Shown: positions 45,140 to 54,543, counted from the first letter of the stretch. The stretch is 64,000 nucleotides of DNA from Vibrio pacinii DSM 19139 (GCF_000711795.1 NZ_KL543977.1:261119-325118); one strand, 5' to 3'. The notes: a model not told the origin generated them from the letters alone. Numbers and translations are program-made.

Positions 45140-46699
45140 TTACATAGTGTAAGTGTATGGTGCTTGAATACCTAGTGGGATGCCTAACATCCAGTAGGCC
45201 ACAAGGAAGATAGACCAACCGATTAACATCGCAATCGAGAATGGCATCATCAATGAAGCAAGTGTACCGATACCCGTTGACTTCACGTAACGCTGACAGT
45301 AAACCACCACTAGCGGGAAGAACACCATCAGAGGTGAAATGATGTTCGAAACTGAATCACCAACACGGTAGGCCGCTTGCGATAGCTCAGGAGAGATACC
45401 CACAGCCATTAACATAGGCACTAGAATCGGGCCAATCAGCGCCCACTTGGCCGATGCAGAGCCGATCAACAAGTTGACACACGCCGTCAGCAAAATCATA
45501 CCCACAATGGTCGCTTCACCCGGCAAGTTCATCGCTTTCAAACCTTCAGCACCGTACAACGCAAGCATAGTACCGATGTTTGACTGAGCAAATGCTGATA
45601 GGAACTGTGCACAGAAGAATGACATCACGATATAGGCACCCATGGTTGACATGGTATCCGCCATCGCCTTGATGATATCGTTGCTGGTTTTGAATGTGCC
45701 TGACACTTTACCGTAGACATAACCAGGGATGATAAACAGAATGAAGATCAATGGAACGATAGACTTCATTATCGGCGCAGAAAAGGCGGTGATTTCACCT
45801 TCAGGCGAACGCAAGGCTGAGTTTTCAGGCACAAGCGCAGCAACGAGAATCGCAATACCCGCCATCATCGCCCAACCGGCATAACGGAATGCTTTTGATT
45901 CGATCTCGGTAAACGTACCAAGGTTAGGCGCTGTTTCTGCGTCTTCATCGATAGGCGTATTCGCTAGACGTGGTTCAATGATTTTTTCGGTTACATACCA
46001 ACCAATCGCCACGATAATAACCGACGAGATGCCAGTGAAGAAAATATTCGCCAGTGGGTTTACCACATATTCTGGGTCAAGCACGTTCGCGGCTGTTTGA
46101 GTAAAACCAGCTAAAAGCGGATCGATACCTGAAGGAATGAAGTTGGCCGAGAAACCGCCCGAAACGCCAGCGAACGCCGCGGCAATACCAGCAAGAGGGT
46201 GACGACCTGCCGCATGGAAAATGATACCACCTAGCGGGATAACCAGCACGTAGCCCGCATCCGCTGCTGTGTGTGACACAATAGCCACCAGAATAAGCAT
46301 TGGCGTAAGCAGCTTGGCAGGTGTGAAGTTAAGCATTTTCTTCAGACCAGTGGTAATAAAGCCTGAAGAGTCGGCCACACCGACACCAAGCATCGCGACC
46401 AGCACAATACCTAGCGGAGCAAATCCAGTAAACGTTGTGACCATGTTAGCGAGGAAGCTTGCTAGAGATTCGCCAGTTAAAAGGTTATTGATCGCAAGCG
46501 CTTCGCCCGAACGAGGATTAATCAGATCAAAGCTAAAGTTTGATAGCAGCGCCGACGTACCCCAAGTAATCATCAGTGCCCAAAAGAACAAAATAGCAGG
46601 ATCGGGAATCTTATTACCTGCACGTTCGATAAAGTTTAAAAAGCGATCCATCCCACTCGGCTGTGATGACGGTGCATTATTGATTGTTTCGTTACTCAT
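45140..46699 (-). CDS. AbgT family transporter
   Basis: A 519-residue membrane protein with about 11-12 hydrophobic segments. AbgT family patterns are visible: RAGNKIPDPAILFFWAL near residue 26, SHTAADAGYVLVIPLGG near 142, and ANFIPSGIDPLLAGFTQ near 185. E. coli AbgT imports p-aminobenzoyl-glutamate, while other members export sulfonamides, so the direction and substrate here are open. No abgA or abgB lies beside it. Confidence 0.92.
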   Translation of the reverse strand: MSNETINNAPSSQPSGMDRFLNFIERAGNKIPDPAILFFWALMITWGTSALLSNFSFDLINPRSGEALAINNLLTGESLASFLANMVTTFTGFAPLGIVLVAMLGVGVADSSGFITTGLKKMLNFTPAKLLTPMLILVAIVSHTAADAGYVLVIPLGGIIFHAAGRHPLAGIAAAFAGVSGGFSANFIPSGIDPLLAGFTQTAANVLDPEYVVNPLANIFFTGISSVIIVAIGWYVTEKIIEPRLANTPIDEDAETAPNLGTFTEIESKAFRYAGWAMMAGIAILVAALVPENSALRSPEGEITAFSAPIMKSIVPLIFILFIIPGYVYGKVSGTFKTSNDIIKAMADTMSTMGAYIVMSFFCAQFLSAFAQSNIGTMLALYGAEGLKAMNLPGEATIVGMILLTACVNLLIGSASAKWALIGPILVPMLMAVGISPELSQAAYRVGDSVSNIISPLMVFFPLVVVYCQRYVKSTGIGTLASLMMPFSIAMLIGWSIFLVAYWMLGIPLGIQAPYTYTM

Positions 46700-46962
46700 G
46701 GTAACTCCATATGTGATGTTGTAGCCGAAGACCTTTATGCGGTTATTATGTTGGCCTATTTTTCACTAAGCATTCTATAAAAGCTGACTACAAAAAGCAC
46801 AGTATTCTGATGGTTTTTCCATAATTGGAGACATATTTTGCAAAAACGCTATTGACGTGCAACATTATAAAAACACAACCTCCCTGCAGTATGAAACAAG
46901 TCTGAAACCAAATTGCAAAACATATCGTACGCTGGTAGATAACCACGATTCATTGCGCTAAA

Positions 46963-47391
46963 TTATTCACTCAAGTGGTAGCCGTGTTGAGCCGAAAGCA
47001 GGGTTAAAATAGAAATCGATTGCCTATTACCGTTTCTTTGCGGCCAACTGACGTTAATTTGCACTTGTTGCAGGCCATTGCTGTCCCAACCTGGCACCGA
47101 CGATAAGTGCCAGCGAATTTGATAGGGTGCATACAGATCCAACTCTGCCCCTGACTGCAATAACGCAAAATCCGCAACCTCACTGGCGGAATATTCGCTG
47201 ACCGCTCCGCGTGTCCCAAACCACTCCAGTTGTTGTTCTGCTAAGTTAAGCGCTACAACACTGTTAACCGCAAAATCAGCTCTTTGCTCGATACTGACTT
47301 GCAGCTTGGTTAGCCCAAGAGACGCAAGACTGATCATCGCCAGCGCAACCAACACCTCGATCAAACTGAATCCTTGCCGACTACTCAACAT
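46963..47391 (-). CDS. Type IV pilus modification protein PilV-type (minor prepilin)
   Basis: The ATG at 47391 (MLSSRQGFSLIEVLVAL, 142 residues) follows GAGGTT and is preferred to an upstream start that would add 51 unrelated residues. The prepilin site is G7/F8 with Glu5 of the mature chain (FSLIEV). A hydrophobic helix follows, then a Pro/Trp-rich globular part like PilV. It overlaps the end of the preceding PilX-like gene by 11 bases. It likely primes assembly of the DNA-uptake type IV pilus. Confidence 0.85.
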   Translation of the reverse strand: MLSSRQGFSLIEVLVALAMISLASLGLTKLQVSIEQRADFAVNSVVALNLAEQQLEWFGTRGAVSEYSASEVADFALLQSGAELDLYAPYQIRWHLSSVPGWDSNGLQQVQINVSWPQRNGNRQSISILTLLSAQHGYHLSE

Positions 47392-47815
47392 ACCAACCTC
47401 CACGTACCCAACGAAATCGCGTTTGACCGCTGTTTTCTGTATTACTCGCAAGAAAGTGAAAACGGCGACGAATTTGATGCAGACCAAATGTGGCAGTAAT
47501 AACAAATTGTCCGGCAGGCAGAGCTTCAACTGCCAAACTATCAATAGTCACAATTGCCGCACAGCGATCCAGTTGTGAGGCGTGATTAAGTACAACAGCA
47601 AGGTTGGATTGATGCGCAACCACACTCGCGGCAGCACACTCAATTCCACCTTCAAGACGCCAGTGAATTTGCCGCACTTTCACCTCATTTTGCGCTCGTT
47701 TGATTTGATACATGACCGTTTTCATCGAAGCCAAGTTCATCATCAATGCGGCCGCTAGCAACACTGATGTCATTAACAAGGTGATCGCGCCGCACTGATC
47801 TTGATAGTGCTGCAT
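47381..47815 (-). CDS. PilX-like minor pilin component
   Basis: A 144-residue protein with an N-terminal helix CGAITLLMTSVLLAAALMM (about residues 8-26) but no Glu5 in the mature part, as is usual for PilX-type proteins. The globular region holds two cysteines. It is placed between PilW and PilV types in a tightly packed operon: its start overlaps the PilW stop by one base. Assigned by position and the N-terminal pattern more than by similarity over the whole length. Confidence 0.7.
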   Translation of the reverse strand: MQHYQDQCGAITLLMTSVLLAAALMMNLASMKTVMYQIKRAQNEVKVRQIHWRLEGGIECAAASVVAHQSNLAVVLNHASQLDRCAAIVTIDSLAVEALPAGQFVITATFGLHQIRRRFHFLASNTENSGQTRFRWVRGGWYVE

Positions 47816-48450
47816 TAGAAATTTCTCAGCAGCGTGGTTAACTCAAGTTGATGAGCAATGGTCGGGTCGGTCATCAAGCGACCAGAGAGGCGAATCGTTA
47901 TACTTTGATTCTCAGCCCCTTCGCCAACTATCGCAGTATCCGTAACGCTAAATTCAGTCACCGATATTTGCTCAGGATTAAATAAGTTAAAACAGTGACC
48001 ATTCCAACCTGATAGCGAAGCATGATAAAACGACACCGAGCCAGTCAATTGCTTTTCGCACAACAGTAAACCGTGGCCAACCGCGGCATCTAAAGAGGGC
48101 TGATGTTTCACCACCACAGTGCGAAATGCGTCTTGCCCCGTTGCAGCAATACGATAAACGTAGCCAAGCGCACTGGGCGATGATTCAAGGTGAACGACTT
48201 GCGAACTAGAGGTAAGAGAAATCGGCGAGGCGGCTGTGGGATCATAACCCGCGCGTTGCAGATCTTGTTTGATTTGCAAGGCAGCGCTGGCAAGGTTTTG
48301 GATTAAAAGTAACTGTTTTGAACGTTGGGTAGCTAGCTTTTGACCACTAATGAATATCGCCCCGACAATACTCAGCGCCATCACACCGAGTAGAGTCGCC
48401 GCGAGCAGTTCCATCAAACTCACGCCGCGTTGAGCGCACTTTAGCGACAT
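47815..48450 (-). CDS. PilW-type minor prepilin
   Basis: A 211-residue protein with a prepilin signal, cut after Gly9 (QRGVSLMELLAATLLGVM), with Glu5 in the mature chain and a long hydrophobic helix. The remaining 175 residues include QIKQDLQRAGYDP, typical of PilW-type pseudopilins. Its start overlaps the FimT-type gene by 10 bases. It should sit in the tip complex of a type IV pilus. Confidence 0.82.
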   Translation of the reverse strand: MSLKCAQRGVSLMELLAATLLGVMALSIVGAIFISGQKLATQRSKQLLLIQNLASAALQIKQDLQRAGYDPTAASPISLTSSSQVVHLESSPSALGYVYRIAATGQDAFRTVVVKHQPSLDAAVGHGLLLCEKQLTGSVSFYHASLSGWNGHCFNLFNPEQISVTEFSVTDTAIVGEGAENQSITIRLSGRLMTDPTIAHQLELTTLLRNF

Positions 48451-48938
48451 GGCGAATATCCGTAATATGACCCATCAATGCCGCACAACATCACTCGATT
48501 ACCGCCAAAAGAGCTACTCAGTTTCAGCTTGGCTTGAGGTTTGTGATGGCTATAAAAAGTGATGCTCCCGGCTTTAATCCGTCCACGCTCAGCCGCGAAT
48601 TTAATTTTGTCCGCGGAGTAGGTCCAACTCATGGCGATGCTAGTAAACCACTCCCCTTGTAATACCAATAAGGCCTTGCCACTATTTGCCGCACTCGCAT
48701 CCGTCAGAGTCAATTGCCAAACCGCCGCACTCGGATAACTAAAGTGCGCCCATAAATCCTGATTACGCCAAATCGCCTCAGCTCGAGCCTGAACCATGAA
48801 GCCACTAAGCTCATCAGCTAAACGGCGCATTTGTCCATTGTGGCTAAGCCCGCTCACTTGAGGCGCGGCGCTAACCAGTAAAACACTGAGTATGGCGATC
48901 ACAACAACCAGTTCAAAGAGTGTAAAGCCGCGAAACAT
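48441..48938 (-). CDS. GspH/FimT family pseudopilin
   Basis: A 165-residue protein with a very short prepilin leader (MFRG) and the class motif GFTLFELVVVIAILSVLLVSAAP. The region RLADELSGFMVQARAEAIWRNQ after the helix is typical of GspH/FimT. It is the first gene of the minus-strand minor-pilin operon and is divergent from the PilE-type gene. Confidence 0.87.
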   Translation of the reverse strand: MFRGFTLFELVVVIAILSVLLVSAAPQVSGLSHNGQMRRLADELSGFMVQARAEAIWRNQDLWAHFSYPSAAVWQLTLTDASAANSGKALLVLQGEWFTSIAMSWTYSADKIKFAAERGRIKAGSITFYSHHKPQAKLKLSSSFGGNRVMLCGIDGSYYGYSPCR

Positions 48939-49044
48939 TTCTCAAATTCCCATGTAATACGTTATGACGATGGTTTTTCATCTTGTTGAGATGCTAACAG
49001 CTCTCAACAATAGGCGAACAATCATCCATAAAAGCTGGGAAACA

Positions 49045-49473
49045 ATGAAAACGAATCACTGCAAACAGAGCACAACAAGAGTAATTGGCATGACATTGAT
49101 CGAGTTAGTGATCGTTGTGGCTATCATCAGTCTACTGGCGGCCATCGCCTACCCTAACTATCAACGCTACCTACTGCGCGGCCAGCGCACCGCGGCTTTA
49201 GCCGACTTGGCGTTAATTCAGCTCGAAGTAGAACGAAATTATCAAACCAGTTACCTCCAAGCTAGCGAGGGCGTCATAACCCAAGGCCACTGCAATAGGT
49301 GTCAAAGTTCACCTCAGCAATACACATTGTCACTCTCGGCAACTGAAGATGACTACACCATCTCGGCCACCCCAATCGGCACCCAACGTAACGATCGCTG
49401 CGCCGAACTCAGTTATCAACAACTGTCGCTCGATCACGCAGGCAATCAACAACCGGCGAAATGTTGGAAATAG
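49045..49473 (+). CDS. PilE-type type IV pilin
   Basis: The ATG at 49045 (142 residues) gives a 15-residue leader ending in Gly, then MTLIELVIVVAIISLLAAIA with Glu5, and YPNYQRYLLRGQRTAALADL. The C-terminal part has CNRC near residue 80 and cysteines near the end (RCAEL, AKCWK) that may pair. It reads on the opposite strand to the rest of the pilin cluster and is convergent with dnaJ. Confidence 0.87.
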   Translation: MKTNHCKQSTTRVIGMTLIELVIVVAIISLLAAIAYPNYQRYLLRGQRTAALADLALIQLEVERNYQTSYLQASEGVITQGHCNRCQSSPQQYTLSLSATEDDYTISATPIGTQRNDRCAELSYQQLSLDHAGNQQPAKCWK

Positions 49474-49481
49474 CCGATACA

Positions 49482-49510
49482 AAAAAGCCTGCACGAGGCA
49501 GGCTTTTGGG
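49482..49510. terminator. Terminator between pilE-type gene and dnaJ
   Basis: AAAAGCCTGC-ACGA-GGCAGGCTTTT between convergent genes; the minus side continues into TTTTT. Confidence 0.82.
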
Positions 49511-49532
49511 TTTTATATGCGTTAATACTTAA

Positions 49533-50678
49533 TTAGCTAGTAAGGTCATCAAAGAACTTTTTTACGCCATTGAAGAAGCCTTCCGCTTTTGGCTTATGCT
49601 TAGTTGCCGCATCGCCACCACATGACTCTTCAAATTCTTTCAGCAGCTCTTTTTGACGTGAGCTTAAGTTCACTGGTGTTTCTACCACTAACTTAACAAT
49701 CAGATCGCCAACACCGCCACCGCGAACCCCTTTAACACCTTTACCACGCATACGGAACATACGGCCCGTTTGTGTCTCAGTCGGCACTTTTAGGTTCACG
49801 CGACCATCTAGCGTTGGGACTTCGACTTCACCGCCTAATGCGGCCATAGCGAAGCTCACTGGCACTTCACAGTACAAGTTGTTGCCATCACGTTCAAAGA
49901 TATTGTGTTCTTTGACGTGAACTTGCACATACAAGTCACCTGCTGGTGCGCCCATTTCGCCAGCTTCACCTTCGCCTGAAAGACGAATGCGATCACCAGT
50001 GTCAACGCCTGCTGGGATCTTAACGTTTAGCGTCTTGCTCTTTTGCGAACGGCCTTGACCATGACACACATTACATGGGTCTTTAATGATCTTGCCTTTA
50101 CCATGACAGGTAGGACAGGTCTGTTGAACTGCAAAGAAACCTTGACGCATTTGTACTTGGCCGTGGCCATGACAGGTTCCACAGGTTTCTGGCGATGAGC
50201 CTTTCTTCGCACCACTACCTTCACAGCTATCGCAATGAACTAATGTGGGTACTTCGATCTCTTTAGAAACACCACGTACCGCTTCTTCAAGCGTGAGTTC
50301 CATGTTGTAACGTAGATCGGCACCACGTTGGGCACGATGTCCGCCGCCGCCACGACGACCACCACCAAAGATGTCACCGAATACGTCGCCAAAGATGTCG
50401 CCAAAGTCGGCCTGACCGCCACCAAAGCCGCCGCCGCCACCCATACCACCTTGTTCAAAGGCTGCATGGCCGTACTGATCATAAGCGGCTTTCTTTTGCG
50501 GATCGAGTAAGACTTCGTACGCTTCTTTTACTTCTTTAAACTTATCTGACGAGGTGTCATCACCCTGGTTGCGATCAGGGTGAAATTTCATCGCTAAGCG
50601 CTTGTACGCTTTCTTAATATCGCGCTCTGATGCATCGCGGCTTACGCCTAATACTTCGTAAAAATCACGTTTCGACAT
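49533..50678 (-). CDS. dnaJ: Chaperone protein DnaJ
   Basis: The ATG at 50678 gives MSKRDFYEVLGVSRDASERD, 381 residues. It has the J domain with HPD in KFHPDRNQGDD (about 33), a Gly/Phe-rich linker (GGMGGGGGFGGGQ), the zinc region with four CxxCxGxG-type repeats (CDSCEGSGA, CGTCHGHG, CPTCHGKG, CNVCHGQG), and the client-binding C-terminal part. It stimulates DnaK ATPase and delivers substrates. It is downstream of dnaK, with 213 bases between them that hold two large hairpins. Confidence 0.98.
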   Translation of the reverse strand: MSKRDFYEVLGVSRDASERDIKKAYKRLAMKFHPDRNQGDDTSSDKFKEVKEAYEVLLDPQKKAAYDQYGHAAFEQGGMGGGGGFGGGQADFGDIFGDVFGDIFGGGRRGGGGHRAQRGADLRYNMELTLEEAVRGVSKEIEVPTLVHCDSCEGSGAKKGSSPETCGTCHGHGQVQMRQGFFAVQQTCPTCHGKGKIIKDPCNVCHGQGRSQKSKTLNVKIPAGVDTGDRIRLSGEGEAGEMGAPAGDLYVQVHVKEHNIFERDGNNLYCEVPVSFAMAALGGEVEVPTLDGRVNLKVPTETQTGRMFRMRGKGVKGVRGGGVGDLIVKLVVETPVNLSSRQKELLKEFEESCGGDAATKHKPKAEGFFNGVKKFFDDLTS

Positions 50679-50759
50679 TTTCTTCGTCACCAATGTAGTA
50701 CTGCAAGCAATGTGTCTTCCCATGCTTACTGTTAGCAGGGGCATCACTTGATGGTTGTA

Positions 50760-50813
50760 TCATTCTAGATAAAGACTCGAGAGTTAACGTTCAAGAACCG
50801 TTATCTAGAATGA
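50760..50813 (-). other. Long perfect inverted repeat between dnaK and dnaJ
   Basis: Arms TCATTCTAGATAA (50760-50772) and TTATCTAGAATGA (50801-50813) are exact complements over 13 bases with a 28-base centre that holds a small GTTC/GAAC stem. There is no T-run, so it is not a plain terminator. Confidence 0.8.
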
Positions 50814-50832
50814 CAACTAAGTTACAAACATA

Positions 50833-50860
50833 CGGGCGTATGAGTTTCCTCAAACGCCCG
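50833..50860 (-). other. Second hairpin between dnaK and dnaJ
   Basis: CGGGCGT pairs with ACGCCCG, then after one mismatch TGAG pairs with CTCA around a TTTC loop. Directly downstream of dnaK on its transcript; may attenuate readthrough or protect the dnaK end. Confidence 0.6.
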
Positions 50861-50891
50861 CATTAAAGTTAAGTGCAGTTAGAATCAAGAA

Positions 50892-52802
50892 TTATTTCTT
50901 GTCTTCCTTCACTTCTTCGAACTCAGCATCAACAACATCGTCGTCTTGCTTAGGCTGTTCGCCCGCTTCCGCACCTTGTTGAGCTTGAGCTTGCTGCTGA
51001 GCGATTTCCATCAGCTTTTGAGCCGCTGTCATAAGTGCTTGGACTTTAGCGTCGATCGCTTCTTTGTCTTCGCCTTTACGTGCGTCTTCTAGCTCCGAGA
51101 TAGCTGCTTCAATCTTCTCTTTCTCGTCAGCTGGAAGAGCGTCACCCGCTTCTTCAACTTGCTTACGAGTACCGTGAATCATTTGGTCAGCTTGGTTACG
51201 TGCAGTAGCTAACTCTTCGAACTTCTTGTCCGCTTCTTTGTTAGCTTCTGCTTCTTGTACCATTTTCTCGATGTCTTCATCGCTTAGACCGCCAGAAGCT
51301 TGGATAGTAATCTTCTGCTCTTTACCAGTCTGCTTGTCTTTCGCCGATACGTGAAGGATACCATCCGCATCTAGGTCGAAAGTTACTTCGATTTGTGGCA
51401 TGCCGCGTGGTGCAGGCTGAATACCTTCTAGGTTAAATTGACCTAGAGACTTGTTGTACATTGCCTGCTTACGCTCACCCTGTAGAACATGGATAGTTAC
51501 CGCGTTCTGGTTGTCTTCTGCTGTAGAGAAGACTTGGTTCGCTTTTGTTGGGATAGTGGTGTTCTTCTCAACTAGCTTAGTCATTACGCCGCCCATAGTC
51601 TCGATACCTAGAGACAGAGGAGTAACGTCTAGCAGAAGAACATCTTTCACTTCACCCGCAAGGACACCACCTTGAACCGCAGCACCCATCGCTACCGCTT
51701 CATCAGGGTTCACGTCGCGACGTGCTTCTTTACCGAAGAATTCTGCTACTTTCGCTTGAACCATAGGCATACGAGTCTGACCACCTACTAGGATTACATC
51801 ATTGATGTCACCCACAGATAGGTCTGCGTCAGCTAGAGCAACTTTCAATGGCTCTAGAGAACGTTGCACTAAGTCTTCAACGAGCGATTCTAGCTTCGCA
51901 CGTGTCACTTTGATGTTCATGTGCTTAGGACCCGTCGCATCAGCAGTCACGTATGGCAGATTCACATCTGTTTGCGTTGTAGAAGAAAGCTCAATTTTCG
52001 CTTTTTCTGCTGCTTCTTTCACACGCTGCATCGCAAGCGGATCAGTTTTTAGGTTGATACCTTGTTCTTTTTTGAACTCGTCAACCAAGTAGTTGATTAG
52101 ACGGTTATCAAAGTCTTCACCACCTAGGTGTGTGTCACCGTTAGTTGCAAGTACTTCGAATGTTTTCTCGCCTTCAACTTCATCAATTTCGATAATTGAG
52201 ATATCGAATGTACCACCACCAAGGTCGTATACCGCGATTGTGCGGTCGCCGCCTTTCTTATCAAGACCGTAAGCAAGCGCTGCTGCTGTTGGTTCGTTGA
52301 TGATACGTTTAACTTCTAGACCTGCAATACGGCCAGCATCTTTAGTTGCTTGACGCTGAGCATCGTTAAAGTATGCAGGTACTGTGATAACCGCACCTGT
52401 TACTTCTTCACCAAGAAAGTCTTCAGCCGTTTTCTTCATTTTCTTAAGAACTTCAGCAGAAACCTGAGGCGCTGCCATTTTTTGGCCTTTCGCTTCTACC
52501 CAAGCGTCACCGTTATCAGCCTTAACAATTTTGTATGGCATGATTTCGATATCGCGCTGAACTTCTTCATCTTCAAAGCGACGACCGATTAGACGCTTGA
52601 TTGCAAATAGCGTGTTTTCAGGGTTTGTAACTGCTTGACGTTTTGCTGGCTGACCGACTAACGTCTCACCGTCTGTGTATGCAATTACCGATGCGGTGGT
52701 GCGCTCACCCTCTGCGTTTTCAATTACGCGTGGTTTGTCGCCGTCTAATACAGCAACACATGAGTTAGTAGTACCTAAGTCAATACCAATGATTTTACCC
52801 AT
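50892..52802 (-). CDS. dnaK: Chaperone protein DnaK (Hsp70)
   Basis: A 636-residue Hsp70. The N-terminal ATPase domain starts GKIIGIDLGTTNSCVAVLDG and has YDLGGGTFDISI (about 197) and VGGQTRMPMVQ (about 339); the linker is VLLLDVTP (about 390). The substrate domain and helical lid follow, ending DVVDAEFEEVKEDKK. It folds proteins and down-regulates sigma-32. A sigma-32-like promoter lies upstream. Confidence 0.99.
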   Translation of the reverse strand: MGKIIGIDLGTTNSCVAVLDGDKPRVIENAEGERTTASVIAYTDGETLVGQPAKRQAVTNPENTLFAIKRLIGRRFEDEEVQRDIEIMPYKIVKADNGDAWVEAKGQKMAAPQVSAEVLKKMKKTAEDFLGEEVTGAVITVPAYFNDAQRQATKDAGRIAGLEVKRIINEPTAAALAYGLDKKGGDRTIAVYDLGGGTFDISIIEIDEVEGEKTFEVLATNGDTHLGGEDFDNRLINYLVDEFKKEQGINLKTDPLAMQRVKEAAEKAKIELSSTTQTDVNLPYVTADATGPKHMNIKVTRAKLESLVEDLVQRSLEPLKVALADADLSVGDINDVILVGGQTRMPMVQAKVAEFFGKEARRDVNPDEAVAMGAAVQGGVLAGEVKDVLLLDVTPLSLGIETMGGVMTKLVEKNTTIPTKANQVFSTAEDNQNAVTIHVLQGERKQAMYNKSLGQFNLEGIQPAPRGMPQIEVTFDLDADGILHVSAKDKQTGKEQKITIQASGGLSDEDIEKMVQEAEANKEADKKFEELATARNQADQMIHGTRKQVEEAGDALPADEKEKIEAAISELEDARKGEDKEAIDAKVQALMTAAQKLMEIAQQQAQAQQGAEAGEQPKQDDDVVDAEFEEVKEDKK

Positions 52803-52850
52803 CAGGCTATCTCCGAATAAATGTCTATTTTCGTTTTGCTCTACCCCCTA

Positions 52851-52878
52851 TGTGGGGGACGTAGGATCGGGTTTCAAC
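52851..52878 (-). promoter_or_regulatory. Sigma-32-like promoter of dnaK
   Basis: On the minus strand GTTGAAA (52872-52878) and CCCCCACAT (52850-52858) are 13 bases apart, near the CTTGAAA-N13-CCCCATNT consensus. The -10 also forms a CCCCC/GGGGG inverted repeat. Confidence 0.65.
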
Positions 52879-52994
52879 CCTTGCTCACAAACAAAAATAA
52901 TGATGTTTGCTTCTCTATGCACAATAGATAAGGGCGACAAATGGCTTTTCAAGGGACAAAGCAAAAAAAAATGTGCTTTTTTGCTGAAAAACAA

Positions 52995-53017
52995 AAGCGA
53001 GGCACTCGGCCTCGCTT
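52995..53017 (-). terminator. Terminator of the symporter gene
   Basis: AAGCGAGG-CACTCGG-CCTCGCTT; the minus strand continues TTGTTTTTC. Confidence 0.75.
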
Positions 53018-53037
53018 GATAAAAACGTTGTCGCGGA

Positions 53038-54315
53038 TTACGCGTTTGCTTGAGCGGGCTCAGCTTCAACCTTTTCAGGTTTACCGATTTCACCTTCTGA
53101 TTTTGCGACAATCGTGTTGACCGCAGTGTCGCCAACCACGTTTGAAGACGTACAGAACATATCATTGATACGGTCAACAGCGGCAATAATTGCTAAACCT
53201 TCTGGCGGTAAACCCAGTTGGTGAAGCAGAACCCCAACCATAACCACACCACCACCAGGAACACCACCAGCACCAATGGACAGTAGCAAGATAGTTAGAC
53301 CCAAAGTGAATAGGTCCGCACTGTTGATTGGCTGACCAAATGCGTTGGCAACAAAGATAGTCGCCAGCGCAATATAGATAGACACCCCTGACATGTTCAT
53401 TGTTGCGCCTAGTGGTACACCAAAACCTGCCACTGATTTAGATACGTTCAGCTTTTCAGTCAAAGTACGCATAGTCACTGGAATCGTTGCGTTCGAGCTT
53501 GCTGTTGATAGTGAGAACAAGATCTGCTCACGTGTCGCACGCAAGAAAGCTTTTGGTGACGTGCCTGTCGCAAGTCCTACCGCCATTGGGTAGAAGAAGA
53601 AAATCCAGAACACTAGCATAGCAACAACAAGTGCTACATAACCGGCAACAGACATTAGCGTATTTGCATCTAGCGTTGCACCTAGCTGGATCATTAGCGC
53701 AAAGACACCGTATGGCGCAAGGCTCATGACAAGGCCAACTAACTTCATCATGATTTCGTTCGCCATTTTGAACGTACGGATAGCAGGGCCACCACGTGAA
53801 TCAAGCGCTTGAATCGCCAGACCAGTCAAAATCGCCATGAAGATAATTTGCAGCATGTCACCGTTAGCAAACGCCTGAACAGGGTTGCTTGGTACAATGT
53901 TAACCACTAATGAGAAAATATCCGGCGTTTCAGTCGTGGTTAATTTAACGGTTTCTGAAATCGTACCCGCAAGGTTTGCATCCGCGCCCGGTTGGAAAAT
54001 CATCCCAACGGTCAGGGCTGCCGTAATCGCAATGATGGTATTGATAATGTAAAGAGCAAAAGTTTTACCACCAAGGCGACCAAAAGCAGTGATGTCTTTA
54101 AGGTCAACGATACCGCACACAATTGAAACATAGACCAAAGGTACAACAAGCAATTTGATCAACGATACAAACATACCGCCAGCACCTTCAGCTGTACCTA
54201 AAAGGTAAGTGTCAAAAATTGCTACACCGCTAAATAAGTACTGGATGGCGGTACCAATCACAAGACCAGCAAACAAGCCTACAAAAATCTTGCTCGAAAG
54301 GGATTTATCCATCAT
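53038..54315 (-). CDS. Dicarboxylate/amino acid:cation symporter (DAACS family)
   Basis: A 425-residue transporter of the GltP/DctA/SstT fold. The N-terminus has KIFVGLFAGLVIG; the serine-rich reentrant loop is LFSLSTASSNATIPV (about residue 270). The seventh helix reads GVPLGATMNMSG (about 296), and the second reentrant loop is in GAGGVPGGG (about 345); the substrate region DRINDMFCTSSNVVGD comes near the end. It imports glutamate, aspartate, serine or C4-dicarboxylates with Na+ or H+. It sits between grpE and dnaK but has its own terminator. Confidence 0.9.
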   Translation of the reverse strand: MMDKSLSSKIFVGLFAGLVIGTAIQYLFSGVAIFDTYLLGTAEGAGGMFVSLIKLLVVPLVYVSIVCGIVDLKDITAFGRLGGKTFALYIINTIIAITAALTVGMIFQPGADANLAGTISETVKLTTTETPDIFSLVVNIVPSNPVQAFANGDMLQIIFMAILTGLAIQALDSRGGPAIRTFKMANEIMMKLVGLVMSLAPYGVFALMIQLGATLDANTLMSVAGYVALVVAMLVFWIFFFYPMAVGLATGTSPKAFLRATREQILFSLSTASSNATIPVTMRTLTEKLNVSKSVAGFGVPLGATMNMSGVSIYIALATIFVANAFGQPINSADLFTLGLTILLLSIGAGGVPGGGVVMVGVLLHQLGLPPEGLAIIAAVDRINDMFCTSSNVVGDTAVNTIVAKSEGEIGKPEKVEAEPAQANA

Positions 54316-54543
54316 TCATCTCCAGAATGTTGTGTTTATAATTTATGATTTTATAGTTTATTCCGCCATTTTTCTTAGCGGAGTTCGCACATAGTACACA
54401 TTGAGTTTACAAAATAAAGACTTTGTTTACGATAATGTTACAAGTTTCAAATCAGAAATTAATTTTATTACAAACTAAAAATCAAGAATGATTCACCAAA
54501 TCAGATAGTTGCAAGACCGTACGGAATCTGGTCTGACAGGATA

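Noticed and set aside
47392..47544. Upstream extension of the PilV-type protein
   Set aside because: Would place 51 unrelated residues before the prepilin leader; type III leaders are short and a GAGGTT site precedes the ATG at 47391.
52350..53019. Plus-strand frames opposite dnaK and its leader
   Set aside because: Antisense frames are common on dnaK because of its codon bias; no start signal is seen.
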